From Afipia sp. (GTDB lineage Bacteria > Pseudomonadota > Alphaproteobacteria > Rhizobiales > Xanthobacteraceae): DNA of 11,044 bases. Within the stretch, counting starts at the first letter, position 1; every line of letters begins with the position of its first letter. A model generated the notes under the pieces. That model did no database searches and had not been told where the DNA came from. It saw only the letters and a list, made by a program, of their open reading frames with translations. The position numbers were made by a program, and so were the translations under genes. The stretch covers positions 1 to 11,044 of the forward strand of contig JAPLPA010000216.1 in assembly GCA_026400415.1 (NCBI GenBank). Reading direction: 5' to 3'. Positions 1-7,387 of the stretch are shown here, piece by piece.

Positions 1-2
1 CC

Positions 3-332
3 TGCAATAACAAGACGGTGTCGCTGTTCGACGGACGCATGCGTTACGATTTGAAACTCGACTACAAGCGAATGGAGATGGTGAAGGCCACGGGCTATCA
101 AGGGCCGGTGGTTGCCTGTGCGGTCTCTTTCACGCCTATCGCTGGGTACGTTCCGGATCGCTACGCGATCAAATATATCGCCGCGCAGAAGAACATGGAA
201 ATCTGGTTTGGCCCGATCGCGGGAACGCGCGTGCTGGCACCCTTCAAGATCGTTATTCCGACGCCGCTCGGAACGGGCGTCATCGAGGCCACGAAGTTCG
301 TCTCTGCGCAGAAGACCGCCAAGACAAACTAG
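3..332 (+). CDS. DUF3108-type protein, C-terminal part (5' truncated by window edge)
   Basis: The frame is open from the first base of the window, so the true start lies upstream; 109 residues are visible before TAG at 330-332. The visible part contains a Cys followed by a Lys/Arg-rich strand (residues 1-25), then GPVVACAVSFTPIAGYVPDR, which resembles the central segment of DUF3108 proteins (exported beta-rich proteins of unknown role in Proteobacteria). It ends with strand-like segments (APFKIVIPTPLGTGVIEA) and a short polar tail. No catalytic motif is visible and no function is claimed. The stop codon lies in a 13-bp tandem duplication. The family is named from recall of the motif pattern, so confidence is good that it is coding and moderate on the family. 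Confidence 0.72.
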   Translation, partial: CNNKTVSLFDGRMRYDLKLDYKRMEMVKATGYQGPVVACAVSFTPIAGYVPDRYAIKYIAAQKNMEIWFGPIAGTRVLAPFKIVIPTPLGTGVIEATKFVSAQKTAKTN

Positions 333-346
333 CAAGACGAACTAGC
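321..346 (+). repeat. 13-bp tandem duplication across a stop codon
   Basis: Two adjacent copies, AAGACAAACTAGC (321-333) and AAGACGAACTAGC (334-346), differ at one base. The first copy contains the TAG that ends the DUF3108-type gene. It looks like a simple slippage duplication; no role is inferred. Confidence 0.7.
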
Positions 347-684
347 AGGGCAAACCACATGGTCAGGTCCTGGAATCGGACTTGAATCCCGTTGACTCTC
401 GGACCGATCTGATTCGACTCCAATGTTAAGGAATTCCGTCGCAGAACGCCTTTGTTCGTCCGGTTGAAAGCTCGATGTAGTGTCAGGGCTGTCTATTTTG
501 CCGAGATATTGCGGTGAACGAAGCCGAACACCACTTGAGTCAGCGATTCGGGCCGCTTTCGTTCCGCAACCGTTCCAAAGCTTAAGTGACGTCACGAAAA
601 CCGTCGCATTGTGAGACACTTCTAGCTACTTCGAGATAATTGCTGCGGCGTTCGCGCCTCAGCGCCACGCCAGTTGGTTCGCGA
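333..684. other. Intergenic region upstream of the helicase gene
   Basis: About 350 bp between the DUF3108-type stop and the preferred helicase start. I find no convincing ORF, tRNA or intrinsic terminator. A perfect 10-bp palindrome, GTGACGTCAC, lies at 586-595, about 90 bp before the helicase ATG. Possible promoter hexamers exist (for example TTGAAA at 464-469 and GATAAT at 635-640), but none pair with acceptable spacing, so no promoter is called. An alternative TTG start for the helicase lies inside this region at 640. Confidence 0.5.
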
Positions 685-3600
685 ATGTCTCTGTCATCGT
701 CAGCGCCGTTGTTTTCCAGCGAGCGATTGCCCGGAGCAGGTGTAACTGCGGTTTTGGGTCCTACCAACACCGGCAAGACCCATCTGGCGATCGAGCGTAT
801 GATCGCGCACTCGTCCGGGATCATCGGGTTGCCGCTGCGGCTTCTGGCGCGCGAGGTCTACAACAAGATTGTCGCACGCGTCGGTGTGGAGTCCGTGGCG
901 CTCATCACGGGCGAAGAGAAAATCAAGCCGCCGCGCGCGCGGTACTGGGTCTCGACTGTCGAGGCGATGCCGCGCGATCTCGACGTTTCGTTTCTCGCGG
1001 TGGACGAAATTCAGATCGCTGCCGATCTCGAACGCGGCCACGTGTTCACCGACCGCATCCTGAATCGTCGAGGGCGTGACGAGACGCTGTTGCTGGGTGC
1101 CGCCACCATGCGCCCGATCATCGAGCTGTTGTTGCCCGGCGCGAACATCGTCACGCGACCGCGATTGTCGCAGCTTGAATTTGCAGGCGACCGCAAAATC
1201 ACGCGGCAACCCAGACGAACCTGTATTGTCGCGTTCTCGGCGGATGAAGTCTACGCCATCGCCGAATTGATCCGCCGTCAGCATGGCGGTGCTGCGGTGG
1301 TGATGGGATCGCTGAGCCCGCGCACACGCAACGCGCAAGTCGATATGTTTCAATCCGGCGATGTTGATTATCTCGTCGCGACCGACGCAGTCGGCATGGG
1401 GCTCAATCTCGATGTCGATCACGTCGCATTTGCGTCGGATCGCAAATATGACGGCTACCAGTTCCGCCGCCTGATCCCCTCCGAGTTTGCACAGATCGCA
1501 GGACGCGCGGGCCGCGCCACACGCGATGGCACATTCGGGACGACGGGACGCTGTGCGCCGTTCGAGCCCGAACTGGTCAACGCGCTGCAGAACCACACCT
1601 TCGACAGCATCAAGATGCTGCAATGGCGCAACACCAACCTCGATTTTTCATCGCTGGGCGCGCTGCAGGTCTCGCTCGCCCTGACCCCAAATCATGACGC
1701 TCTGACGCGTGCACCCATCGCCGAAGATATCCGCGTGCTCGATCATGCGGCGCGTGATGGCGATGTGCGCGAGATGGCGATAGGCAAGGAGGCTGTCGAG
1801 CGGCTCTGGGACACCTGTCTCGTTCCCGATTACAGAAAGCTGTCTCCCGCAGCCCATGCCGAACTTGTCACGACGCTGTATGGGTTCCTGATGCAGAAAG
1901 GCTGTATTCCCGACAACTGGTTCGGCGCGCAGGTGGCACTGACCGATCGAACGGATGGCGATATCGACGCATTATCGGCGCGGATTGCCCAGATAAGGAC
2001 ATGGACCTTTGCGGCCAATCGCCCGGACTGGCTGAGAGACCCAGAACGCTGGCAAAACGAGACCCGCGCGGTCGAAGATAAATTGTCAGATGCGCTCCAT
2101 GAAAGGCTAACTGAGCGTTTCGTTGACCGCAGGACCAGTGTATTGATGCGGCGCTTAAGGGAAAACACGATTTTGAATACCGAGATTGGGAAGACCGGAG
2201 AGGTGACTGTTGAGGGCCATGTGATCGGCCGCCTCGATGGTTTCATGTTTGCACCCGAGTCGGCGGAAGCCGGTTCCGATGCCAAGGCCTTGCAGGCAAC
2301 TGCGCTGAAAGCGCTGGCCGGTGAGATCGATGCGCGTGCCGAGAAATTGTCCAATGCTGCCGACGATCAGTTTGCGCTCGCTGCCGACGGCACGCTGCGC
2401 TGGACCGGCGATGCCGTCGCCAAGCTCGTCGCAGCCGACGACACGCTCCATCCACGCATTCGCATTGTCGCCGATGAGCGCCTGACCGGCGCGCCACGCG
2501 ACGCGGTGCAGACGCGGCTCGATCTCTGGTTGAAAACGCATATTGAAAAGATTCTCGGCCCGCTGTTCGAGTTGCAGAAGGCCGAAGACGTTACCGGCAT
2601 CGCGCGCGGCATTGCGTTTCAGTTGATTGAGGCGCTCGGCGTGATTGAGCGCACCAAGATCGCAACCGAGATGAAGGATCTCGACCAACCTTCGCGCGCT
2701 TCGTTGCGTAAATACGGCGTGCGCTTCGGCGCGTATCACATTTATATGCCGGCATTGCTCAAGCCAGCGGCGCGCGGATTGGCATCGCTGCTGTGGGCCT
2801 TGAAGCAAGACAATGTCGATTGGGCCGCACTGACCGGTGCGCAGCATCTGGCAGGCAGCGGCCGCACATCGTTCGCTGCCGACAAGGTGCTCACTCAGGA
2901 AGCCTATCGCACGCTCGGCTACAAGCTCGCGGGTGAACGCGCGGTGCGCGCCGATATTTTGGAGCGGCTGGCGGATTTAATTCGTCCGGCATTGTCTTGG
3001 CGTCCAACATCATCGGGGCCGAAGCCGCCAGGCACGTTCGACGGCCGCGCGTTTACAGTCACGCAGGCGATGACGTCGCTGACGGGTTCTGCAGGTGAAG
3101 ACTTTGCTTCGATCCTGCGCGCACTCGGCTATCGGATGGAAAAGCGTCCGCCATTGCCGGTGGTTGAAGCGCCTGCTGCTGCCGAAGCCGTCGTGTCTGA
3201 GCCTGAGGCATCGGTTGCGACGGACGCGGTCGCCGATATCACCAACGAGACAGCAACTCCCGACGTTGTGGCCGATGCGGCGCCAGTGTCGGAAGCCGAA
3301 GCGCCTGCGGAAGCAACTGCCATCGTTTCTCCAGAGCCTGCGACAGCCGAGATTCCATCGGCTGAAAGTGTAGCCACCGAAACTGTATTGGCGACGGAGC
3401 CGAGCGCAGATGCAGTTGTGGCAGCACCTGAACTGGTCGAAGTCTGGCGTCCCGGCGGGCGTTCGGACGAAACGGCACCTTGGCTTCGGCCAGCAGCACG
3501 TTCATGTGACCGGGCAGCCGTCCCGCGACCGGATGGATGCCGAACCGGTCAGACGCCCCAGCCGTTGAAGGCGATGCCGCCACCGGCGACAACAAGTCTG

Positions 3601-3933
3601 AGCGGCCCGGACGCCATCGTCGCAATCGCAACAATGACAATCGAGCGCCACGCACGGATGCGCCAGCTGTTACCGCGCAGAATGGTGAAACCGCTCAGGC
3701 GCGCCCGCCGCGCGAGCCGTTCAAGGGACGAGAGCGCGACAAGGGCCGCGATAACGAGCGCGGCAAGTTTAAGGGCAAGTTCGATAAGGGCGGTCGTGAC
3801 AAAGGTTCGCGCGACGGCCGCAAGGACGACCGCGGCGGCGGAAATCTTCGTACCTATGCGACCAGTGCCGCGCCGCGTGAGCGGGACCGGCCGGCAGATC
3901 CGAATTCTCCTTTCGCAAAACTCGCCGCGCTGA
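685..3933 (+). CDS. SUV3-like DExH-box RNA helicase (C-terminus read out of frame)
   Basis: Superfamily 2 helicase of the SUV3 type, expected to unwind RNA using ATP. Numbered from ATG 685, motifs are: Walker A GPTNTGKT (25-32), DEIQ (107-110), GAATMRP (138-144), ATDAVGMGLNLD (232-243) and QIAGRAGR (270-277). A helical region follows, then an acidic Ala/Glu/Val-rich linker (roughly 825-920). A TTG at 640 would add 15 residues, but ATG 685 puts a short tail before the helicase core, as is usual. After LVEVWRPGGRSDE (ending near 3471) this frame turns into atypical Arg/Pro/Ala-rich sequence and stops at 3933, whereas the expected basic tail lies in another frame ending at 3962. The gene therefore carries a frameshift or sequence error. 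The helicase core is intact. The next gene begins nine bases after the tail's stop, suggesting co-transcription. Family certainty is high; the cellular target is unknown. Confidence 0.9.
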   Translation: MSLSSSAPLFSSERLPGAGVTAVLGPTNTGKTHLAIERMIAHSSGIIGLPLRLLAREVYNKIVARVGVESVALITGEEKIKPPRARYWVSTVEAMPRDLDVSFLAVDEIQIAADLERGHVFTDRILNRRGRDETLLLGAATMRPIIELLLPGANIVTRPRLSQLEFAGDRKITRQPRRTCIVAFSADEVYAIAELIRRQHGGAAVVMGSLSPRTRNAQVDMFQSGDVDYLVATDAVGMGLNLDVDHVAFASDRKYDGYQFRRLIPSEFAQIAGRAGRATRDGTFGTTGRCAPFEPELVNALQNHTFDSIKMLQWRNTNLDFSSLGALQVSLALTPNHDALTRAPIAEDIRVLDHAARDGDVREMAIGKEAVERLWDTCLVPDYRKLSPAAHAELVTTLYGFLMQKGCIPDNWFGAQVALTDRTDGDIDALSARIAQIRTWTFAANRPDWLRDPERWQNETRAVEDKLSDALHERLTERFVDRRTSVLMRRLRENTILNTEIGKTGEVTVEGHVIGRLDGFMFAPESAEAGSDAKALQATALKALAGEIDARAEKLSNAADDQFALAADGTLRWTGDAVAKLVAADDTLHPRIRIVADERLTGAPRDAVQTRLDLWLKTHIEKILGPLFELQKAEDVTGIARGIAFQLIEALGVIERTKIATEMKDLDQPSRASLRKYGVRFGAYHIYMPALLKPAARGLASLLWALKQDNVDWAALTGAQHLAGSGRTSFAADKVLTQEAYRTLGYKLAGERAVRADILERLADLIRPALSWRPTSSGPKPPGTFDGRAFTVTQAMTSLTGSAGEDFASILRALGYRMEKRPPLPVVEAPAAAEAVVSEPEASVATDAVADITNETATPDVVADAAPVSEAEAPAEATAIVSPEPATAEIPSAESVATETVLATEPSADAVVAAPELVEVWRPGGRSDETAPWLRPAARSCDRAAVPRPDGCRTGQTPQPLKAMPPPATTSLSGPDAIVAIATMTIERHARMRQLLPRRMVKPLRRARRASRSRDESATRAAITSAASLRASSIRAVVTKVRATAARTTAAAEIFVPMRPVPRRVSGTGRQIRILLSQNSPR

Positions 3934-3962
3934 AAGCGCAGTTGTCCGGCGGTAAGGAATAG
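3510..3962 (+). pseudogene. Frameshifted C-terminal tail of the SUV3-like helicase
   Basis: This frame, one base back from the helicase core frame, is open from 3510 (after TGA at 3507-3509) to TAG at 3960-3962. It encodes a low-complexity basic tail rich in Arg, Lys, Asp and Gly (for example GRHRRNRNN and FKGKFDKGGRDKG), ending in DPNSPFAKLAALKAQL. That ending resembles the conserved terminus I recall for alphaproteobacterial helicases of this family. The tail overlaps the last 424 bases of the helicase frame. It has no plausible ribosome binding site of its own, so it is best read as the detached end of the same protein, not a separate gene. Restoring one frame needs one missing base, or two extra bases, between about 3465 and 3560. 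Confidence 0.75.
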
Positions 3963-3970
3963 TCGAAAGT

Positions 3971-4240
3971 TTGAATCGCCAGCGCATCGACAAATGGCTG
4001 TGGCACGCGCGGGTGGTCAAAACCCGGCCCGATGCAGCAGCGCTGGTCGAGAAGGGTCGTGTGCGTATCAACGGCGCACGCCAGACATCTCCCGGCCACA
4101 CGATCAAACTTGGCGATGCGATTACGGTTGCGCTCGATGGGAGGGTCCGCGTTTTGAAAGTCGCCGATTTTTCCGAACGGCGCGGCGATGCGTCCGCAGG
4201 ACGTGCGCTCTACGACGATTTGCAAACGCCGCCAAAATGA
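3971..4240 (+). CDS. S4-domain RNA-binding protein (Hsp15-like)
   Basis: Small protein of 89 residues with an S4 RNA-binding fold at its N-terminus: RQRIDKWLWHARVVKTR (3-19), then VEKGRVRINGAR and the turn with LGDAITVAL. This is the pattern of the HslR/Hsp15 family, which in E. coli binds stalled 50S subunits carrying nascent chains. The start is TTG at 3971; an in-frame TAA at 3953-3955 leaves no better choice, and NRQRIDKW begins exactly where homologues begin. The helicase tail stops nine bases upstream, so the two are probably in one operon. The C-terminus (FSERRGDASAGRALYDDL) is typical of the alphaproteobacterial form. The ribosome-rescue role is transferred from E. coli and is not shown here. 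Confidence 0.88.
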   Translation: MNRQRIDKWLWHARVVKTRPDAAALVEKGRVRINGARQTSPGHTIKLGDAITVALDGRVRVLKVADFSERRGDASAGRALYDDLQTPPK

Positions 4241-4336
4241 TTATCTGCCTTGAAATACGGGCGTTGCTTCCCTTGCAGCGCTACGCGTCCTGCGCTACCC
4301 CAACCCTGAATTAAGCCTGATATTTTAGACCCTTCC

Positions 4337-4340
4337 GGAG
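4337..4340 (+). promoter_or_regulatory. Ribosome binding site of fdxA
   Basis: GGAG six bases before ATG 4347, a normal Shine-Dalgarno spacing that supports the fdxA start. Confidence 0.65.
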
Positions 4341-4346
4341 CCTTGG

Positions 4347-4685
4347 ATGACCTACGTCGTCACTGAAAGCTGCATCAAGTGCAAGTACATGGACTGCGTG
4401 GAAGTCTGTCCCGTAGATTGCTTCTACGAGGGCGAGAACATGCTCGTGATCCATCCGGACGAGTGTATCGACTGCGGCGTGTGCGAACCTGAGTGCCCTG
4501 CTGACGCGATCAAGCCGGATACCGAGCCCGGCATGGAAAAATGGCTTGAAGTGAATACCGAATACGCAAAAAGCTGGCCGAATATCACCCAGAAAAAAGA
4601 CGCTCCCGACGACGCCAAGGAATTCGAGGGCGTCGAGGGCAAGTTCGAGAAATTCTTTTCTCCTAAGCCCGGCACCGGCGACTGA
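4347..4685 (+). CDS. fdxA: Seven-iron ferredoxin (3Fe-4S and 4Fe-4S), FdxA type
   Basis: Cytoplasmic electron carrier of 112 residues, closely matching the pattern of Azotobacter ferredoxin I. By analogy with that protein, Cys9, Cys17 and Cys50 would bind the 3Fe-4S cluster and Cys21, Cys40, Cys43 and Cys46 the 4Fe-4S cluster. Cys12 and Cys25 correspond to the non-ligand cysteines. The segments CIKCKYMDCVEVCPVDCFYE and CIDCGVCEPECP are intact. The C-terminal extension (about 60-112), with WPNITQKKDAPDDAKEFEGV, is also typical, so the protein is full length. Start ATG 4347 has a GGAG site six bases upstream. The gene stands alone between the S4 gene (106-bp gap) and carD. I did not find a clear promoter or terminator for it. 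The redox partner is not evident from context. Confidence 0.95.
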   Translation: MTYVVTESCIKCKYMDCVEVCPVDCFYEGENMLVIHPDECIDCGVCEPECPADAIKPDTEPGMEKWLEVNTEYAKSWPNITQKKDAPDDAKEFEGVEGKFEKFFSPKPGTGD

Positions 4686-5026
4686 CGCTGGCTGCTCCGG
4701 CCGAAAATTCCGAAAAGCGAATTGCCTTAACCGTAAGCCGAGTTCCCGACCGGCGTTTTGATGTGGTTGGAACGGAATCCGCCGTAAATCATTGATTTTT
4801 GCGGAAAATGTGCTATTATGGCCACAAATAACGACTTATGCCCCGCGATTGGCCTGCTTTGGGCCCAGACGGGTTCCCGGCAACCGATTTGAACCAGGGG
4901 CGTGGCAGTCCACGCAGAGCCGCCGTGTCAGATAAATCGCGTCATAAAAAGAACTCCAAGAAAGACAAGAGTTCCAAGAAGGATGCTCGCGCGTCCGCAA
5001 AATCCTCAAAAAGCAAAAGAAGCACA
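4686..5026 (+). other. fdxA-carD intergenic region and probable carD leader
   Basis: About 340 bp if carD starts at ATG 5027. The first 100 bases hold nothing I recognise and no clear fdxA terminator. A sigma70-type promoter lies at 4792-4819. The probable transcribed leader (from about 4826) can form a perfect 6-bp hairpin, GCGTGG-CAGT-CCACGC (4900-4915), and a 5-bp pairing of GGTTC (4872-4876) with GAACC (4891-4895). The same stretch is open in the carD frame back to ATG 4838 and could instead encode a 63-residue extension. Confidence 0.5.
4792..4819 (+). promoter_or_regulatory. Sigma70-type promoter of carD with extended -10
   Basis: TTGATT (4792-4797) and TATTAT (4814-4819) are separated by 16 bases, and TG sits at 4811-4812 one base before the -10, giving an extended -10 element. 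The predicted transcription start is about 4826. This is the best promoter-like site I found in the window, and it lies in an AT-rich patch. Confidence 0.6.
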
Positions 5027-5824
5027 ATGGCCAAAAAGACTGCAAAAACTGCCGCCAAGTCCAAGACCGTTTCCAAAACCAAAGCCAAAACCGTCTCAAA
5101 GTCTGCCAAAGCGCCAGCCAAGAAGACCGTTGCGAAATCGGCCAAGGCTCCGGTTAAGGCCACTGTCACTAAGACAGTCGCAAAGGCAGCGCCGCGTGTG
5201 GAGGAACCGAAGAAGGTTCTGACCCAGCGTCAGGGCTTCAAGACCAATGAGTTCGTGGTTTATCCGGCGCATGGCGTCGGCCAGATTCTTGCGATCGAAG
5301 AGCAGGAAATCGCAGGCGCTACGCTCGAGCTGTTTGTAATCAATTTCACCAAGGACAAGATGACGCTGCGTGTTCCGACCGCGAAGGTCATCAATGTCGG
5401 CATGCGCAAGCTGTCGGAGCCTTCATTGGTCAAGCGAGCGCTTGATACCCTCAAGGGCCGCGCACGCGTCAAGCGCACCATGTGGTCGCGCCGCGCGCAG
5501 GAATATGAAGCGAAGATCAATTCGGGCGACATCGTTGCGATTGCCGAAGTGGTGCGCGATCTGTTCCGCTCAGAGTCGCAGCCAGAGCAGTCCTATTCTG
5601 AGCGTCAGCTTTATGAAGCAGCGCTTGATCGCTTGTCGCGCGAGATTGCGGTCGTGCAGCATGTGACCGAGACCGAAGCTGTCAAGGAAATCGAGGCGAA
5701 CCTCGCCAAGAGCCCGCGCCGCGGCGTCAAGACCGAAACCGATGCGACCGCTGCGGCGGACGCCGATGAGGCGGATGGCGACGGCGATGGTGAAGACTCG
5801 GTGTCTGCCGATGAGGCTGCGTAA
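5027..5824 (+). CDS. carD: CarD-family RNA polymerase-binding transcription regulator
   Basis: CarD/CdnL proteins bind the RNA polymerase beta subunit and stabilise promoter open complexes. From ATG 5027 the protein has 265 residues: a lysine/alanine-rich histone H1-like tail (1-60), the RNA polymerase-interacting domain (about 68-130, with FVVYPAHGVGQILAIEEQEI), a helical DNA-contacting domain (about 131-225, with KRTMWSRRAQEYEAKI, Trp153 being the likely DNA-wedge tryptophan), and an acidic end (about 236-265). The frame is open back to ATG 4838, with a GTG at 4925; both lack a Shine-Dalgarno site. I prefer 5027 because MAKKTAKTAAK resembles the N-terminus of relatives and a weak AAGAAG lies four bases upstream, but the added residues would also be Lys/Ser-rich. 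A strong terminator follows. Confidence 0.9.
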   Translation: MAKKTAKTAAKSKTVSKTKAKTVSKSAKAPAKKTVAKSAKAPVKATVTKTVAKAAPRVEEPKKVLTQRQGFKTNEFVVYPAHGVGQILAIEEQEIAGATLELFVINFTKDKMTLRVPTAKVINVGMRKLSEPSLVKRALDTLKGRARVKRTMWSRRAQEYEAKINSGDIVAIAEVVRDLFRSESQPEQSYSERQLYEAALDRLSREIAVVQHVTETEAVKEIEANLAKSPRRGVKTETDATAAADADEADGDGDGEDSVSADEAA

Positions 5825-5844
5825 ACCGATTTGAGTTCAAGAAT

Positions 5845-5873
5845 AAAAACCCCGCCGATCTGGCGGGGTTTTT
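5845..5873. terminator. Bidirectional intrinsic terminator between carD and the M48 gene
   Basis: Perfect 12-bp inverted repeat: AAAAACCCCGCC (5845-5856), a five-base loop GATCT, then GGCGGGGTTTTT (5862-5873). The T-run follows the GC stem on both strands, so it can end carD transcripts on the plus strand and the convergent operon on the minus strand, whose last gene stops at 5894. Confidence 0.93.
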
Positions 5874-5893
5874 ATTTTGCTGTCCTAAGTCAT

Positions 5894-7384
5894 TCAATCG
5901 ACGACAATCTTGACGCGCTCACGCGGCTTAACGCTGGCGCGGGCATCGAGACCATTGAGAATCCGGAAGCGCTCCTGCGGACGATCAACGCCCTGCATGC
6001 GATGTGACAGAGATTCGACGGTATCGCCCGGCTGCACGGTAATGACCTTGAGTCGCAACGGGCGCGCAGCCTGAATTTCCGCCAGCGTCAATCGGCGAAA
6101 TGAATTCACCGTGTCGCGGTATCCCTTGTCGGACTCATTGGTCTGCTTTTTGGATGCAAAGATGAAGCGATACACATCGGTCCCGAAACGCAGCGCATAC
6201 GTTCTGAACTGCCATTGTTCTCCGCTTGCGGTCGCGGTCGCCGCCGGAAAACCATTTATCGTCAGGTCTTCGATCGACGCCTTGTCGACATTGTCCATCC
6301 AGCCGGAGTTCAAATAGTCTCCGAGCGACTGCTCCGACGGCACACGCACCACGTCGAACCGCATCGCCTGCGACCCGCCGTCCTTCACGCCGACAACAGC
6401 CTGCGCGGTGTTTTCGAGAAAGAAAGAGTCCGGTGCCTGAAAGGTGAATCCCAGCTTCGGGTGGAGAAAGCGCCGGCCACGCACGAAACCTTCGCTGGGG
6501 TCTTCGCCGTAAACCAGATTGTCGATTGCGCTCAGGTAAGCGTCGCGGTCGCGTTCGACCGATTCAGGCGACGCATACTGTCGTGCATTGGCCTGCGCGT
6601 TCTGCACGCGCTCCGGTGTTGCCGGATGCGACGATAGAAAGTCCAGCGAGCGCGGATCGGCAGCGTTGCGCGGTGCTTTCAGCGCGGCATTGCGTTCCAT
6701 CGCTGAGAGGAATCGAGATGCCCCGAACGGGTCGAAACTGGCGCGCGACGAAATTCCAACACCAATCCCATCTGCTTCGAATTCCTGCGCGCGCGAGAAG
6801 CTTGCCATTGTGAGTTTTGTTTTCGCCAGAGCAAGCGCGGTCATATCGGCGTCATTGCCCATTTCGGAGACGACGCGCGTGACGACGGCTGCTTTTTTGG
6901 CCTCATCCTCTCGGATCGACGCATGCTTGGCGAGGACGTGAGCCATTTCGTGCGCCAGGACGGATGATAGTTCGGACGTGTCGCTGGCGAGTGCGACCAA
7001 ACCGCGCGTCACATAGAGTTGCCCGGTCGGCAACGCGAACGCATTAACCGCGCCGGAATTCAGGATCGTGACTTGATAGGCAAGGTCTGGTCGCTCGGAT
7101 GCGGCGACCAGGCGATCGACAGTTTTGGAGATCAGGGCTTGCAGTTTTGGATCGTCATATGCGCCGCCGTAGGACGACAAAATACGCTCGTGTTCGCGCT
7201 CCGTGGCGGGCGTCTGTGCAGCAGGCTTGTTCGGTTTGACCGGACCAAGCCCCGGCGTCGATGCGATCTGAAAACGGCTCATGTCGCCGCACCCGCCGAG
7301 TGCAAGTGCTGCACACAATGCGGCTGACGCAAGCCATCGGCGCCGCCGTCCTGATGTCTTGTCCTGAACCGTAAGAGACTTCAC
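5894..7384 (-). CDS. M48-family zinc metalloprotease, lipoprotein, with C-terminal LysM-like segment
   Basis: Predicted envelope-located metallopeptidase of 496 residues. The N-terminus is a lipoprotein signal: RRRRW, a hydrophobic stretch, then LGGC with Cys32 as the likely lipidated residue. The zinc site HEMAH is at 145-149, the EFEAD glutamate motif at 201-205, and SSHPATPERV at 251-260 supplies a histidine (253) comparable to the extra ligand of BepA-type M48 proteins. The middle part (about 300-435) is a beta-rich domain I do not recognise by name. The end (about 445-496), VITVQPGDTVESLSHRM onward, looks like a LysM peptidoglycan-binding unit. The likely role is envelope protein quality control, inferred from BepA. 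The start is GTG 7384, three bases after the preceding stop, so translation is probably coupled. No damage is seen. Confidence 0.9.
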   Translation of the reverse strand: MKSLTVQDKTSGRRRRWLASAALCAALALGGCGDMSRFQIASTPGLGPVKPNKPAAQTPATEREHERILSSYGGAYDDPKLQALISKTVDRLVAASERPDLAYQVTILNSGAVNAFALPTGQLYVTRGLVALASDTSELSSVLAHEMAHVLAKHASIREDEAKKAAVVTRVVSEMGNDADMTALALAKTKLTMASFSRAQEFEADGIGVGISSRASFDPFGASRFLSAMERNAALKAPRNAADPRSLDFLSSHPATPERVQNAQANARQYASPESVERDRDAYLSAIDNLVYGEDPSEGFVRGRRFLHPKLGFTFQAPDSFFLENTAQAVVGVKDGGSQAMRFDVVRVPSEQSLGDYLNSGWMDNVDKASIEDLTINGFPAATATASGEQWQFRTYALRFGTDVYRFIFASKKQTNESDKGYRDTVNSFRRLTLAEIQAARPLRLKVITVQPGDTVESLSHRMQGVDRPQERFRILNGLDARASVKPRERVKIVVD

Positions 7385-7387
7385 GCG

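Noticed and set aside
365..430. Possible tRNA-like remnant (TTCGACTCC and TTCAAGT-type loops)
   Set aside because: On either strand the flanking bases do not form a five-pair T stem, and no anticodon or acceptor arm could be assembled.
464..499. TTGAAA and TATTTT as a helicase promoter
   Set aside because: The spacer is 24 bases, well outside the usual 16-18.
700..1623. Long 307-residue open frame on the minus strand inside the helicase gene
   Set aside because: It is antisense to the conserved helicase core, has unusual Arg/His/Asp-rich composition and no family resemblance; it is a by-product of GC-rich codon use.
3537..3962. Treating the basic 141-residue frame as an independent gene
   Set aside because: It overlaps the helicase, has no ribosome binding site, and ends as helicase tails of this family do; it is better explained as the frameshifted C-terminus.
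4277..4296. AGCGC/GCGCT hairpin between the S4 gene and fdxA as a terminator
   Set aside because: The stem is only five pairs with a ten-base loop and has no following T-run.
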